DNA of 54,036 bases from Sphingomonadales bacterium (GTDB lineage: Bacteria; Pseudomonadota; Alphaproteobacteria; Sphingomonadales; Sphingomonadaceae), in NCBI GenBank assembly GCA_027490095.1, contig JAIXYT010000037.1, forward strand, positions 1 to 54,036, read 5' to 3'. Shown one piece after another: positions 7,967-15,018 of this stretch. The translations under genes were made by a program, and so were the position numbers. Within the stretch, counting starts at the first letter, position 1, and each line of letters opens with the position of its first letter. The notes under the pieces were generated by a model. It was not told where the DNA came from. It did not search any database and saw nothing but the letters and a program-made list of their open reading frames with translations.

Positions 7967-8954
7967 CGGGCCACTCCAGATGCTGCCGCCCGTCCAGCAG
8001 GTTGCCGGCGCGCTTCTTGCCGGCCCTGAACATTCCATCCTGCTGCGGCAGGTGATCGATCATCGCCCAGCCATTGAAGCCGTGCTGGTCGCGGTCCTTG
8101 ATCGGCAGCCACTCCCCCCACTGCTTGAAGAAGAAGGGCACGTCGGCCGCCGCGCACTGGTCGCGCAGCTGGCGCGCCCAGTCCGGATGCATCGACCGCG
8201 CCCCCGGCCCGCTCTCGCCCCCGGCGATCACCCAGTCGATTGCCGGCAGGATCTCCGGAGGGTTCTGGTAGCGGCGGTCGACTGGCCGGGTGCAATCGAA
8301 AGCGCCACGGTTGAGGCTGCGGATGAACTTCAGGTCCACCGCCCCCAGCAGCGGTTCGCAGCTCAGGAACCGCTTCGCCGCCGGGGTTGCCAGCAGCAGC
8401 GGGATCCGCGCGTCGGCCGCCGCCTGGTCCTCCACCGACACGCCCAGCCAGACGTTCGGCAGGGGCGAGGACGGCGCCCTCACCAGTTCGTCCCTCCAGC
8501 CACGCTCAGCGCTCTCCCACATCCAGCGCATTTCGCGGGGCTCACCGTCCGGACCCGACGACAGCAAATACTCCCGCATCCGCTCCGGCCGCTTCGTCAG
8601 CAGCTGGAAGGTGTGCTGCGGGCTCAGCGCCATCACGGCGAACACGCGATCGATCACCGCGTCTGGCACACCCTCGTGGAACAGGTCACTCAGGCTGTTC
8701 ACGAAGATCCGGCGCGGCCGCTTCCAGCGCAGCGGCGCCAGGAAGGTGGCGTCGGCCGCCACATCAATCCTGCCGGTCCACCGCGCGCCCTTGCTGGTGC
8801 GCTCAGCCAGGCCATGCCCCCACTGCCCCGGCTCGCTGAACCGCGCGGCCAGCGTCTCGGCATAGCAATGCCGACACCCCTCGCTCACCCGCGTGCAGCC
8901 GCGGATCGGGTTCCAGGTGGCGTCGGTCCACTCGATCGCAGAGGTTTCACCCAT
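7959..8954 (-). CDS. Phage Gp37/Gp68 family (DUF5131) protein, 331 aa
   Basis: The N-terminus IEWTDATWNPIRGC.RVSEGCRHCYAE contains the three-cysteine motif typical of the Gp37/Gp68 family (DUF5131), whose fold is related to radical-SAM proteins. Later conserved blocks include IFVNSLSDLFHE, FQLLTKRPERM, PNVWLGVSVEDQ, SCEPLLGAVDL, WVIAGGESGPGARSMHPDW and FFFKQWGEW. The length fits the family. The ATG at 8954 has a GAGGAGG ribosome site and overlaps the upstream gene by 8 bases. The family's biochemical role is not established. The partner protein often encoded beside it (TcmP) is not seen here. Confidence 0.9.
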   Translation of the reverse strand: MGETSAIEWTDATWNPIRGCTRVSEGCRHCYAETLAARFSEPGQWGHGLAERTSKGARWTGRIDVAADATFLAPLRWKRPRRIFVNSLSDLFHEGVPDAVIDRVFAVMALSPQHTFQLLTKRPERMREYLLSSGPDGEPREMRWMWESAERGWRDELVRAPSSPLPNVWLGVSVEDQAAADARIPLLLATPAAKRFLSCEPLLGAVDLKFIRSLNRGAFDCTRPVDRRYQNPPEILPAIDWVIAGGESGPGARSMHPDWARQLRDQCAAADVPFFFKQWGEWLPIKDRDQHGFNGWAMIDHLPQQDGMFRAGKKRAGNLLDGRQHLEWPDA

Positions 8955-10152
8955 CCGCCACCTCCTCACCCGCAAAGATCTCGATCGCGCGCTGCAGGGC
9001 GTCTTGCCGCTGTTGCAGTTCCAGGCTTTCGGCCTGCAGCTGGGCCAGCTCGGCGAACAGGGCCTCGCGCCGCGCGTCGGCCGCTGCCAGCTGGGCCTCG
9101 ATCGCCGAGGCCTTGCCGCGCAGAACCACCAGCAGTTCGGAGTCGGTCGCAGGCATGGAAACCACGCGCCCAACGAGCCGGCGCACCGGCGGGGGCAGGA
9201 GATCAATCTCGTCGACGTCTGGCGAACCTTCGATCCGCAGCTCCGCCAGGTCTGACAGGTCGGAGGCGGGCGCACCCGGGGCTTCGCCCGCCCCCTCGGC
9301 CGCAGCAGTAGCGCGAGCAAAGGAAGGCGTGTCCGACCCTGCCTCTGCCACCCCGGGCGCTGCGGTTTTGGTGATTTCCTCTGCCAGCGTTTCGGCGGCC
9401 AAGTCGCTGGCGCCATTGCCGGTTTCGGTGATTTCCTCGGAGGCCGCCGCGCCATCCCCTGCGGCGACCTCCTGTGCTGCCGGGGCAGCATCCTCCACAG
9501 GCGGGCACGAAGTCGGGGGAGACTCGGATGGCACCTGCGAATTCAGAAGGTCGGCCCAGCGCGGCAGCAGCGTCGCGCCCTCGGGCCCGTACAGCGCCGC
9601 CACGATCTTCGCGGTCACGCGCCTGTCACCGCGGAACACCGCCGGCAGCAGGTTGGACCATTCGCCCAGCGCAGCCGCCAGCCTGGCGTCGCTGGCGAAG
9701 TGCGGCCGCAGCCCGCGCAGCACCTCCAGGATGGCAGCCTCGCCCAGCCCGCGGTAATCCACCGGCGGCTTGCCGGGGCCACGCTTCACGGCCTCCGGCT
9801 CTGCCACCGCCTTCGGCTCCGGCATGGGCGCGACCGCGCTCACGATCGCAAGCGGGGCATCGCCTGTCAGCGCCACCGGCTCCGGTGCGTTGCGGATGCT
9901 GCGCGCCTTCAGCGCCGCCACCTTGTCGCGCACCCACCCGGTCGAACGGATCTGCTGGTCCACCTTCCAGAAACCCGGCAGGCTTTTCCCGGCAGACGTC
10001 ACCGTAAAGCCCCGGCTGCGCAGGAAGGTAATCTCGTCGGCCAGGCCGGCCACCCGTTCGGGCGGGTCAGGCACAGGCGCGGCCTGAAACGGGTTGCCGC
10101 CCGCTGCGATCAGCTTTCGCCTGTGGGCCTGAATCTGCGAGGCCGTCGGCAT
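8947..10152 (-). CDS. Phage protein with C-terminal coiled coil, 401 aa, function unknown
   Basis: The start at 10152 shares one base with the upstream stop (TGATG). The N-terminus (MPTASQIQAHRRKLIAAGGN) is followed by a segment like a small DNA-binding domain (ADEITFLRSRGFTVTSAGKS). The middle is long, Ala/Glu/Pro-rich and probably disordered (residues about 210-310). The C-terminal 70 residues, from TDSELLVVLRGKASAIEAQL onward, are heptad-rich and should form a coiled coil. The composition suggests a scaffold or DNA-associated protein. I do not recognise a family. Confidence 0.65.
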   Translation of the reverse strand: MPTASQIQAHRRKLIAAGGNPFQAAPVPDPPERVAGLADEITFLRSRGFTVTSAGKSLPGFWKVDQQIRSTGWVRDKVAALKARSIRNAPEPVALTGDAPLAIVSAVAPMPEPKAVAEPEAVKRGPGKPPVDYRGLGEAAILEVLRGLRPHFASDARLAAALGEWSNLLPAVFRGDRRVTAKIVAALYGPEGATLLPRWADLLNSQVPSESPPTSCPPVEDAAPAAQEVAAGDGAAASEEITETGNGASDLAAETLAEEITKTAAPGVAEAGSDTPSFARATAAAEGAGEAPGAPASDLSDLAELRIEGSPDVDEIDLLPPPVRRLVGRVVSMPATDSELLVVLRGKASAIEAQLAAADARREALFAELAQLQAESLELQQRQDALQRAIEIFAGEEVADG

Positions 10153-10520
10153 CACGCGAACACCCGCGTGATCTGGTTGCGCAGCGCCTGGTCGCGCACC
10201 CGGTTCAGGTTCTTCAGCACAGGCGCGGGCGCCGGCAGCGGGGCGTCCGGGTCCCACCGCTTCGCGCAGCGCTGCGCCACGTACAGGAAGGCCGGCACCG
10301 TGCCCTGCGGCCCGTTCCGCCGCTGCACCAGCGCGACAAAGCCCTTGCCGCCCTTCTCGGTGGAATGCGCCATCAGCCAGTCGGCCACGGCTTCGCTCGC
10401 CGCGTCCACCCGGCACGAAACGCCGCGCCCGTACACCAGCTCGGCCCCGGGCCGCGCGTTCGCGACCCAGCGCTGCACCTGCGCCAGCGTCGGCCGGCTG
10501 AAATCGTCCCCCTCGGTCAT
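10152..10520 (-). CDS. Phage hypothetical protein, 122 aa
   Basis: The ATG at 10520 overlaps the upstream stop (ATGA); a longer frame upstream is out of context. The product, MTEGDDFSRPTLAQVQRWVAN..., is soluble, contains AELVYGRGVSCRVDAASEAV and a basic C-terminus (VRDQALRNQITRVFA), and has no recognised motif. It belongs to the leftward early operon by its overlaps. Confidence 0.65.
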   Translation of the reverse strand: MTEGDDFSRPTLAQVQRWVANARPGAELVYGRGVSCRVDAASEAVADWLMAHSTEKGGKGFVALVQRRNGPQGTVPAFLYVAQRCAKRWDPDAPLPAPAPVLKNLNRVRDQALRNQITRVFA

Positions 10521-10837
10521 GCCAGATCCGCCCTTTCCTGCCAGGCCCGCACGCGTTCGGCGCTGGGCACCACGGGCCACACCGTGCGCGTGGCCGCGCG
10601 ATACGTCTGTCGGTCGATCACCGGCGCGGCGGCCTTCAGCGCGCAGCGGGCATGCTCCACCAGCACCACGGCCGGCGCGGGCCAGGCCTCGCACCCGGCC
10701 ATGTCGGCCGCGCACACCGCCTGCGCCAGCATCGCCCGCCGATCGGCCAGCAGCGCCGGCGTCTCGGTGGTGCCGCGCTCGGCAGGCAGGCACTGGAACG
10801 CCGCCGCCTGCAGGTCGGTGAAGGCGGGCGGGATCAT
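10517..10837 (-). CDS. Phage hypothetical protein, 106 aa
   Basis: The frame overlaps its neighbours by ATGA at the 3' end and by one base at the 5' end. The predicted product is helical and Ala-rich (MIPPAFTDLQAAAFQCLPAE...) with three cysteines and no membrane helix. I recognise no family. Support is positional and compositional only. Confidence 0.65.
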   Translation of the reverse strand: MIPPAFTDLQAAAFQCLPAERGTTETPALLADRRAMLAQAVCAADMAGCEAWPAPAVVLVEHARCALKAAAPVIDRQTYRAATRTVWPVVPSAERVRAWQERADLA

Positions 10838-11295
10838 CAGTTCACCTTCCTCCGGTCGTGCGCCGCGATCAGCTGGCCCAGCTGCGCGTGCAGCGCCCTG
10901 GCGTTCTCGGCGATCACGGCGCGTTCGCGGTGATCCACCCGGCCATCGGCCAGGGCTTCGGCCATCGTGCTGGTGAACCCGGCGGCACCGGCCATCACCT
11001 GCATGTGATCATTCGCCCCGGCCGCATCGGCCGGCACCGCCTTCAGGCCATAGTGCGCCAGCAGCTCGTCCAGCGCGGTCGGGTCGGCCAGCAGCAGGTT
11101 CAGCACCGCCTTCGCGCCCAGGCTGTTGCGCTCGTGCAGGGCGTTCGCGATCGTCCGCTCCTCCACGCCCGCCACATAGGCCAGTTCACCCTGCTTCCGG
11201 GCAGCCAGCAGCCGGCGCAATGTCGCCGACACCAGACGGCGGAAATCCTCTTCAAGCAGAGGGCTCGCTTTGGGGCAGACATTTCCGCCGGTCAT
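10837..11295 (-). CDS. CII-like phage regulatory protein, 152 aa
   Basis: The start MTGGNVCPKASPLLEEDFRRL at 11295 overlaps the stop of the Cro-like gene (ATGA). A helix-turn-helix-like region (LAYVAGVEERTIANALHERN, residues about 40-60) is followed by LGAKAVLNLLLADPTALDEL and a C-terminal helical bundle (GRVDHRERAVIAENARALHA). Second position behind a cro-like gene and this layout resemble phage CII-type activators. The CII comparison is by pattern and position, not by a database match. Confidence 0.6.
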   Translation of the reverse strand: MTGGNVCPKASPLLEEDFRRLVSATLRRLLAARKQGELAYVAGVEERTIANALHERNSLGAKAVLNLLLADPTALDELLAHYGLKAVPADAAGANDHMQVMAGAAGFTSTMAEALADGRVDHRERAVIAENARALHAQLGQLIAAHDRRKVN

Positions 11296-11588
11296 GGGCG
11301 ATACCCCAGGGCATGCGGGCCGATCACCCCGCCGGCACCTTCGCCACAAAAGGCGGCCGGTGCCGGGGCAGAAGCCGGGGCACCGGCCAGTGGGGTCGCG
11401 GGTGAAACGGGCGATGGTGCGTCGAAGATGTCGGGGCGAAGGGTGTGGCGCGGAATGCCGGCCTTCTCCTCGATCAGGCGGGCAAGCGCGGCCGAAGGCG
11501 GGCGCTTACCGCTCAGGATCTGGCTGGCGTAGGGGACGCTGATGTCCACCATCCGGGCCAGTTCGGTAGGGGTCAGGGGCTTGGTCAC
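11292..11588 (-). CDS. Cro-like HTH regulator, first gene of the leftward operon, 98 aa
   Basis: The HTH (TPTELARMVDISVPYASQIL, then SGKRPPSAALARLIEEKAGI) is a clear lambda-repressor/Cro type domain; the tail is Ala/Pro-rich. Two in-frame starts are possible: ATG 11639 and GTG 11588. I prefer GTG 11588, because two operator-like sites at 11597-11613 and 11632-11649 would otherwise lie in the coding sequence, and the conserved domain begins just after it. The gene is divergent from the repressor at 11683, as in lambdoid immunity regions. Confidence 0.75.
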   Translation of the reverse strand: MTKPLTPTELARMVDISVPYASQILSGKRPPSAALARLIEEKAGIPRHTLRPDIFDAPSPVSPATPLAGAPASAPAPAAFCGEGAGGVIGPHALGYRP

Positions 11589-11596
11589 GTCCAATA

Positions 11597-11649
11597 GTTT
11601 GCACAATGCTAACTTGCGCGCAAGCCCCCCGGTTTGCATTTTCGCCAAC
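11597..11649. promoter_or_regulatory. Left operator pair between cro-like and repressor genes
   Basis: GTTTGCACAATGCTAAC at 11597-11613 is imperfectly palindromic and, inverted, matches 15 of 17 bases of the site at 12530-12546. A second, weaker site, GTTTGCATTTTCGCCAAC, lies at 11632-11649, about 35 bases away. Both sit in the divergent promoter region of the two HTH genes, the usual place for repressor/Cro binding. Confidence 0.65.
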
Positions 11650-11682
11650 GACTTGCAGGCGGCAGGGTGGCAATCTGCCAAC

Positions 11683-12021
11683 ATGTCCGAAAAACCAATA
11701 GCTTGGGGCAGATACGGCCCGAACTATCTCCGCAAGTGGCGCGAGGATCGGCAGCACACCCAGGAATCGCTGGCGGTTGCACTGGGCACCGACAAGGGCG
11801 TGATCTCGCTGCTCGAAACCGGCAAGCGGAAGCTGGACCAGGAATGGCTCAGGAAGCTGGCCGAGGTGCTGAACTGCTCCCGCGGGGACATTCTGGACAC
11901 CGATCCCGATTCGTTGCCCGATGAAATCCGCACCTCTTGGCTGCGCGCCAACGCCACCCAGCGGCGGCAGATCGCAGCGGTGGCCGAACAGATCGTGAAG
12001 TACGGAGGCGCCGATGAGTGA
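11683..12021 (+). CDS. Short CI/C2-type HTH repressor, 112 aa
   Basis: The product begins MSEKPIAWGRYGPNYLRKWR. A Cro/CI-type HTH spans about residues 14-70 (TQESLAVALGTDKGVISLLE as helices 2-3, then TGKRKLDQEWLRKLAEVLNC). The C-terminus is a short helical tail without a Ser-Lys peptidase domain, so RecA-driven self-cleavage is unlikely and induction must work otherwise. ATG 11683 is chosen because longer frames would cross the operators. It overlaps the following gene by 8 bases. It is the probable lysogeny repressor. Confidence 0.8.
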   Translation: MSEKPIAWGRYGPNYLRKWREDRQHTQESLAVALGTDKGVISLLETGKRKLDQEWLRKLAEVLNCSRGDILDTDPDSLPDEIRTSWLRANATQRRQIAAVAEQIVKYGGADE

Positions 12022-12523
12022 GGCGGCAAGGGCCGAAGTCGCCGAGGTGAACCAGCTGGGGCGCGACCGGATCCGGCAGGGGCTGGACGATCCCGACGCG
12101 CGGATCTGGTTTCATGCCGACGACTGGGTGCGGATGCGACCGCCGATCCTGCTGCTGCTTGCGCTCGCCCGGCAGGATGGGGTGGTGAAGCGGGAAGAGA
12201 TCGAATCGATCGCCACCTGGGCGCTGTGGCGGCTCTACACCAGCCAGTGGGCGAACAGTTACGGCGAATCGAAGAAGCGCGCCCTGATCGAGCTGCTGCC
12301 GATCGCGGCCCGATCAACCCATGAATGGCCGCAGGCGCTGGACGATTTCAGCCGCACCGTCAGCCGCCGCCAGCTCGGCGTGTTCCGCACCTTCGCCCAG
12401 GAAATCGTGGCCCAGGGCGGCGAGGAAACCCGGATCGCGGCCGACATCATCCTGGGCACCCTGGAACAGCGCCTGGCGGCACGCAGCAAACCCGGAGATA
12501 GCATTTTGCAAACGAGCGCTTGA
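12014..12523 (+). CDS. Phage hypothetical protein co-transcribed with the repressor, 169 aa
   Basis: The ATG at 12014 lies 8 bases inside the repressor gene, so the two are probably translated together. The product is soluble and helical (MSEAARAEVAEVNQLGRDRI..., PPILLLLALARQDGVVKREEIE, RQLGVFRTFAQEIVAQGGEE). No known domain is visible. An immunity-region gene downstream of a protease-less repressor could encode an antirepressor or modulator, but this is only a positional guess. The 3' end contains the operator-like site 12497-12513. Confidence 0.65.
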   Translation: MSEAARAEVAEVNQLGRDRIRQGLDDPDARIWFHADDWVRMRPPILLLLALARQDGVVKREEIESIATWALWRLYTSQWANSYGESKKRALIELLPIAARSTHEWPQALDDFSRTVSRRQLGVFRTFAQEIVAQGGEETRIAADIILGTLEQRLAARSKPGDSILQTSA

Positions 12524-12546
12524 CGCAACGTTAGCATAATGCAAAC
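12497..12546. promoter_or_regulatory. Right operator pair with promoter for the rightward gene chain
   Basis: GATAGCATTTTGCAAAC (12497-12513) and GTTAGCATAATGCAAAC (12530-12546) differ at three positions and are spaced 33 bases. They resemble, in inverted orientation, the sites beside the cro-like gene. Between them TTGACG (12520-12525), with AACAAT 18 bases on (12544-12549), could be a promoter overlapped by the second site, which would place the rightward genes under repressor control. Confidence 0.6.
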
Positions 12547-12549
12547 AAT

Positions 12550-12575
12550 GCAGCCTCAACCGAAAGGGAGGCTGC
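12550..12575 (+). promoter_or_regulatory. Hairpin sequestering the ribosome binding site of the 12577 gene
   Basis: GCAGCCTC (12550-12557) pairs perfectly with GAGGCTGC (12568-12575). The Shine-Dalgarno GGGAGG (12566-12571) lies mostly in the 3' arm and the ATG begins two bases after the stem. Folding would mask the ribosome site. Confidence 0.55.
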
Positions 12576-12576
12576 A

Positions 12577-12858
12577 ATGCTCACCGATTCCCCACCGCCC
12601 CCGCACGCGACGCATCGATCCGCGCTGCTGCAGGGCGCCGCTGCCGAGGCCAGCGCCACGATCGCGCTGGTGCAGATCCGGAATGCCCTGAAGGCGCTGG
12701 GCCGCCCGATGACCGACAGTTATCGGGCGCACGTTCTCCGGGCGACCGAATCGAACCTGCAGATCCTCGAACGCTGCCTGGCCACCCACGTGGCGGCAGG
12801 CCTCGCGCCGGATCCGAACCAGCTGGCGCTGTTCAGCGGGCAGGGGCCGGTGCAATGA
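12577..12858 (+). CDS. Phage hypothetical protein, 93 aa
   Basis: First gene after the right operators. It is preceded by a strong but hairpin-enclosed Shine-Dalgarno. The product is soluble, mostly helical (MLTDSPPPPHATHRSALLQG, SATIALVQIRNALKALGRPM), ending QLALFSGQGPVQ. No family recognised. Its stop overlaps the next ATG (ATGA), beginning a run of coupled small genes. Confidence 0.65.
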   Translation: MLTDSPPPPHATHRSALLQGAAAEASATIALVQIRNALKALGRPMTDSYRAHVLRATESNLQILERCLATHVAAGLAPDPNQLALFSGQGPVQ

Positions 12859-12956
12859 ACGCGCGTGACATCCTGCTGGCCGCGATCTTCCTGGCCGTGA
12901 TCGGCGCGGTCTTCATGGGCCTTGCCTGGCTCGCGGCGCCCGGGGGCCCGCAGTGA
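12855..12956 (+). CDS. Single-span membrane microprotein, 33 aa
   Basis: ATG 12855 overlaps the previous stop by four bases and the gene's own stop overlaps the next GTG by three. The product is MNARDILLAAIFLAVIGAVF followed by MGLAWLAAPGGPQ: one transmembrane helix after a short polar N-terminus. The exact junctions are the main evidence that it is a gene. Function unknown. Confidence 0.6.
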   Translation: MNARDILLAAIFLAVIGAVFMGLAWLAAPGGPQ

Positions 12957-13090
12957 GGGCCCGGGTCCGCTATCACGGCGGCAGCGATGCCGAGCGCGCC
13001 GAAATCGCCGCCCAGCGCGAAAGCCTGTGGGCCAGCGCGCTGGCGATGGCCGCCCCGTTCCTCGCCGGCTTCTTGGTGCTGTTCCTGTGA
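12953..13090 (+). CDS. Small basic protein with C-terminal membrane helix, 45 aa
   Basis: A GTG start overlaps the previous stop (GTGA) and the stop overlaps the next GTG in the same manner. The N-terminal half is charged (MRARVRYHGGSDAERAEIAA) and the C-terminal half is one hydrophobic helix (ALAMAAPFLAGFLVLFL). Unknown function; together with its neighbours it forms a cluster of three small membrane proteins. Confidence 0.6.
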   Translation: MRARVRYHGGSDAERAEIAAQRESLWASALAMAAPFLAGFLVLFL

Positions 13091-13353
13091 GCGCCGGGGC
13101 AGTCCTTTGGGCCGCAGATGCCGTGGTTGCGATGGAGGCCATCGCCAGAGTTGCCGTGACGCTCGGCATCCCGTCTGCCTTCCTGAGCTTCATGTTTCTC
13201 AGCGACAAATCCGGCGACCCGCACACGCGGGCAACCTGCCTGCTGGTGCTGAAACTGTCGCTGTGGGCGATCGGCCTGGCGGCCGCAACGTTCGTGCTTC
13301 TGCCGAACCCCGACACCCTGATCGCCATCGCCAAGGCCGAGGGCGCGCTGTGA
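13087..13353 (+). CDS. Two-span membrane protein of phage type, 88 aa
   Basis: The GTG start at 13087 overlaps the previous stop (GTGA). Two hydrophobic helices flank a hydrophilic loop (SDKSGDPHTRATC): VAVTLGIPSAFLSFMFL and LSLWAIGLAAATFVLLP. The layout resembles small phage holin-like or superinfection-exclusion proteins, but no lysis genes lie beside it, so no function is assigned. Confidence 0.65.
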   Translation: MSAGAVLWAADAVVAMEAIARVAVTLGIPSAFLSFMFLSDKSGDPHTRATCLLVLKLSLWAIGLAAATFVLLPNPDTLIAIAKAEGAL

Positions 13354-13658
13354 ACCCGCCCCCGCCCTTTAAGCCGAAGCTGCCGGCCGGGATGGCCGCT
13401 GCGATCGACCGACTGGTCGAAATCCACCGCGGCCTGATGCGCCTGCACAACGCCGGGCGCGGCCGGGTGGATCGGCAGGTGCTGGACAACATCGATCTCA
13501 CCCGCCGGGAACTGGTGCTGCTGGCCCACGAACTGAACAGCCACCCGCCCGACTTCGAAATCGGCCGCGCCCTGCAGGCGATCGCCGAATCCGCAACCGC
13601 CCTCGCCACCGCGTATCAAAGCGCGCTGGCGGGCACTCCGAAAGGGAAAGCCGCATGA
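13350..13658 (+). CDS. Phage hypothetical protein, 102 aa
   Basis: The GTG start overlaps the previous stop (GTGA) and the stop overlaps the next ATG. The product is soluble and alpha-helical (MNPPPPFKPKLPAGMAAAID, RLVEIHRGLMRLHNAGRGRV, ELVLLAHELNSHPPDFEIGR). No domain recognised. It is part of the rightward chain. Confidence 0.65.
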   Translation: MNPPPPFKPKLPAGMAAAIDRLVEIHRGLMRLHNAGRGRVDRQVLDNIDLTRRELVLLAHELNSHPPDFEIGRALQAIAESATALATAYQSALAGTPKGKAA

Positions 13659-13921
13659 ACGCCCAGAATGTCCAGCGCCTGCTGGCAACGGTGGATGCAC
13701 CGCCCCCGCCGCCCCTGCACCAGTGCGTCGTGGCCTGGGGCCCTGATGCCGATGGTCGATACGATTGGCACGTCATCGATGCCAGCGGGAACGACCACCA
13801 GGCCCGGCAGGCAACAGCCGACTTTCTGGAACGGCACCCGGAAAGCGCCTGCTATCTGATGATCCCGAACGGCGACAAGGCCCGCGCCCGCGTCGTGGCC
13901 CGGGTGGAGTGGGGCAAGTGA
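13655..13921 (+). CDS. Phage hypothetical protein, 88 aa
   Basis: The ATG overlaps the previous stop by four bases; the stop overlaps the next GTG likewise. The product (MNAQNVQRLLATVDAPPPPP..., WGPDADGRYDWHVIDASGND) is soluble with an alpha/beta look and ends ARVVARVEWGK. Unknown function. Confidence 0.65.
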   Translation: MNAQNVQRLLATVDAPPPPPLHQCVVAWGPDADGRYDWHVIDASGNDHQARQATADFLERHPESACYLMIPNGDKARARVVARVEWGK

Positions 13922-14265
13922 TCATCTTGGCGGCAGCCGCCTTCGCCTGCCTGAACCCGGTCGCGACAGACGGCGACACGCTGCGCTGCGGGGAACGGAA
14001 AGTCAGGCTTTCCGCCATCAACGCTCGGGAACTGCACGGGAACAGCTGCACCGGCTCGGCCCCGTGCCCCACGGCCAGCGCCACCGAAAGCCGCGCGGCC
14101 CTGCAGGCCCTGCTCGATCACGGCCCGGTGCGGTGCACCAGCCATGGGCAAGACAGGTACGGCCGCACCGTCGCCCGCTGCCGGGTGGGCACCACCGACA
14201 TCGGCTGCGCGATGGTGACCGCAGGCCTCGCTGCGGAATGGCGCAAGTTCGGGAGGGCGTGCTGA
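13918..14265 (+). CDS. Small exported staphylococcal-nuclease-like protein, 115 aa
   Basis: A GTG start overlaps the previous stop. The protein begins with a short hydrophobic stretch (MIILAAAAFACLNPV), then follows the SNase core: DGDTLRC, VRLSAINARE, a helical segment (ALQALLDHGPV), DRYGRTVARC and IGCAMVTAGLAAEW. These correspond to the calcium-binding Asp, catalytic Arg region and DxYGR block of thermonuclease-fold proteins, though the family's catalytic glutamate position reads ARELHG and should be checked. Six cysteines suggest disulfides and export. It may degrade nucleic acid outside the cytoplasm. Confidence 0.75.
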   Translation: MIILAAAAFACLNPVATDGDTLRCGERKVRLSAINARELHGNSCTGSAPCPTASATESRAALQALLDHGPVRCTSHGQDRYGRTVARCRVGTTDIGCAMVTAGLAAEWRKFGRAC

Positions 14266-14618
14266 TGACCGACGAGATCGACCGCGTGATCGCGGGGCTG
14301 ACTGAGGCGCAGCGGGCTAGCTTCAAGTCTGCGATACGGGCCGCATCCGAAGGCCGAGAGTGCCCGCAGCCGATCTATCCGCCGCTTACGGCTATTTGCG
14401 AGCGTTTAGACAAGACGTTTGAGACGCATTGCCGACACCTGACCGGCAGACCGAAAGAGCGGGCCGTTGCCAAGCCGGACGCTGAGCTTTTCGCATCTCG
14501 ATTGACAGACGAGCAGGTGGCCTACGTCCTTGCGCTGCCTCAGCACAAATTGAGCCGATGGGGCGCGAAAGTGCGCCTAGCCGTCCGCGCCCGCCTTCAG
14601 GAGCAGTCCAATGGATAG
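14265..14618 (+). CDS. Phage hypothetical protein, 117 aa
   Basis: The ATG shares one base with the nuclease stop (TGATG) and the gene overlaps the DUF4326 gene by 8 bases. The product is soluble (MTDEIDRVIAGLTEAQRASF..., LTDEQVAYVLALPQHKLSRW) with a basic C-terminus. The 'L..AQ..FK..IRAAS.G' start resembles short phage helical proteins; no function is known. The codon mix here is slightly less GC-rich than in flanking genes. Confidence 0.65.
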   Translation: MTDEIDRVIAGLTEAQRASFKSAIRAASEGRECPQPIYPPLTAICERLDKTFETHCRHLTGRPKERAVAKPDAELFASRLTDEQVAYVLALPQHKLSRWGAKVRLAVRARLQEQSNG

Positions 14619-15018
14619 GCCGATCAGGGTGCAACTGTCCCGCGCCAAGGGCTGGCGGATGCCGCCGAACACCGTCTCGGTCGCGCGACCGACGAAGTGG
14701 GGCAATCCCTACCGGGTCGTGCTCGACCAGATGCGCTGGGATGGCGAGACAGAAGACGAGCACGGCAACCCGATCGCGCACGGCCCGTGGCTGTGCAAGA
14801 TGCCGGGCGGGAAACACCTCGCCGGCTTCTGGTTGCCCACCCGCGAGCTGGCGATCGCAAAGGCGGTTGAACTGTTCCGCTGGCGCATGACTGAACCTTA
14901 CGTCGCATCGCCAGTGAAGGAGTGCCTGAGTGAACTGCGCGGCAAGAACCTCGCCTGCTGGTGCCCGCTCGATCAGCCCTGCCACGCCGACGTGCTGCTG
15001 GAACTGGCGAACAAGTGA
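14611..15018 (+). CDS. DUF4326 family protein, 135 aa
   Basis: The conserved features are visible: RPTKWGNPY near residue 28, GFW...RE.A...F....., and the C-terminal LRGKNLACWCPLDQPCHADVL motif with its Cys-Trp-Cys and Cys-His pairs. This family is common in phages and has unknown function; the Cys/His cluster may bind metal. The start overlaps the upstream gene by 8 bases and the stop overlaps the next GTG (GTGA). Confidence 0.85.
   Translation: MDRPIRVQLSRAKGWRMPPNTVSVARPTKWGNPYRVVLDQMRWDGETEDEHGNPIAHGPWLCKMPGGKHLAGFWLPTRELAIAKAVELFRWRMTEPYVASPVKECLSELRGKNLACWCPLDQPCHADVLLELANK

Noticed and set aside
7362-9311. 649-codon plus frame opposite the Gp37/Gp68 and winged-helix genes
   Set aside because: Shadow of several minus-strand genes joined by overlaps; no motif.
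14265-14618. Possible toxin or antitoxin in the rightward phage chain
   Set aside because: The small helical protein has no RelE, HigB, CcdB or ParD-type motif, and no partner gene of matching type lies beside it.
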